From Flavobacteriales bacterium CG18_big_fil_WC_8_21_14_2_50_32_9 (lineage in GTDB: Bacteria > Bacteroidota > Bacteroidia > Flavobacteriales_E > Vicingaceae): DNA of 6,510 nucleotides. Below are positions 6,417 to 6,510 of the stretch, in pieces; the first letter of the stretch is position 1, and the number at the start of each line of letters is the position of its first letter. Location of the stretch: the NCBI GenBank assembly GCA_002770955.1, contig PCUH01000036.1:1-6510 (forward strand), given 5' to 3'. A program made the position numbers and the translations under genes. The notes under the pieces were generated by a model. It saw only the letters and a program-made list of their open reading frames with translations, made no database searches and was not told the origin of the DNA.

Positions 6417-6510
6417 TGGTGGGCGATGAGAGCCTGTTCCGAATTAACTTCGGAAGATTCGAACCCCCGACCCTTCCGATATAAAATCGGAATGCTCTGA
6501 ACCAACTGAG
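6417..6510 (-). tRNA. Anomalous tRNA gene with T-arm insertion (5' end off window)
   Basis: Read on the minus strand, the locus has a tRNA D arm (CTCAGTTGGTTCAGAGCA), an anticodon-arm hairpin, a GGGTC variable region, a GGGGG-TTCGAAT T-stem/loop start, and an acceptor 3' strand ATCGCCC followed by A and encoded CCA (6419-6417). The 5' acceptor strand lies beyond the edge. Two things are wrong. The anticodon arm has a 6- to 7-bp stem instead of 5, and a 6-bp stem gives loop TTTTATA, formally anticodon UUA (a stop-codon reader) with an unusual U37. In addition, about 25 extra bases (roughly 6431-6455) interrupt the 3' strand of the T stem and form a second TTCCGA...TCGGAA hairpin. The outer parts resemble Bacteroidota tRNA-Val(UAC) as I recall it. 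A pseudogene or a tRNA-derived RNA is more likely than a working elongator, so amino-acid identity is left open. Confidence 0.55.
6437..6492. repeat. Two related 19-bp palindromes inside the tRNA-like gene
   Basis: Positions 6437-6455 and 6474-6492 each read TTCCGA, seven bases, TCGGAA. The 12 outer bases are identical and three of the seven middle bases match (15 of 19 overall). The second is the anticodon arm of the tRNA-like gene; the first is the extra hairpin in its T arm. Because the arms are interchangeable, an alternative 7-bp stem, TCGGAAG (6450-6456) with CTTCCGA (6473-6479), can form around the T loop instead. Confidence 0.8.

Noticed and set aside
6417..6430. tRNA 3' end as attachment site of an integrated element
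   Set aside because: No integrase gene, second copy of the tRNA end or other mobile-element gene is seen in the adjoining 6 kb.
6417..6510. tmRNA, tRNA-Sec or tRNA-Pyl as explanation of the odd tRNA
   Set aside because: There is no tmRNA acceptor or tag frame and no long variable arm or Sec-type D stem. A 6-bp anticodon stem recalls tRNA-Pyl, but the loop is not CUA and the D and T arms are ordinary apart from the insertion.

Overview
The window looks like chromosomal sequence from a member of the Bacteroidota, most likely a Flavobacteriia-type organism. It is strongly A+T-rich. The proteins are typical of that phylum: a TPR / WD40-like (PD40) / OmpA outer-membrane protein, a LytS-type membrane histidine kinase, and an M61 glycyl-aminopeptidase-like protease with a PDZ domain. 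Signal peptides end in -Ala-Gln or -Ser-Gln, promoter-like sequences match TAnnTTTG, and Shine-Dalgarno sites are mostly absent. No species can be named from the sequence alone.

Layout. Positions 1-1955 (+) hold the 3' part of a large TPR-PD40-carboxypeptidase-regulatory-OmpA gene whose start lies left of the window. It ends at a strong palindromic terminator (1967-2008) that separates it from two convergent genes. These are a LytS/YpdA-family sensor kinase (2007-3044, -) and, upstream of it on the same strand, a secreted M61 metalloprotease (3120-4952, -). A non-coding stretch of about 300 bp (4953-5255) carries divergent promoter-like motifs. A compact rightward operon follows: an unrecognised small secreted protein (5256-5678), a standalone Smr-domain protein (5686-5940) and a two-helix membrane protein (5949-6134). 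A 52-residue Cys/Lys-rich protein is encoded on the opposite strand (6150-6308). The right edge holds a hairpin terminator working in both directions (6377-6411) and an anomalous tRNA gene on the minus strand (6417 to the edge).

How the genes relate. The OmpA-type protein probably links outer membrane to peptidoglycan, and the protease and kinase also belong to the cell envelope. The kinase has no LytTR-type response regulator beside it here, so its partner is elsewhere. I see no phage, CRISPR, transposase or toxin-antitoxin genes.

The most unusual object is the tRNA-like locus. Its D arm, T loop, acceptor 3' strand and CCA resemble a normal tRNA. However, its anticodon arm is enlarged, and about 25 extra bases sit in the 3' strand of the T stem. 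The extra bases form a second 19-nt hairpin closely resembling the anticodon arm. It may be a disrupted or pseudo tRNA, a tRNA with an inserted palindrome, or a tRNA-derived structured RNA. The rest of the window is ordinary flavobacterial chromosome with several uncharacterised small genes.
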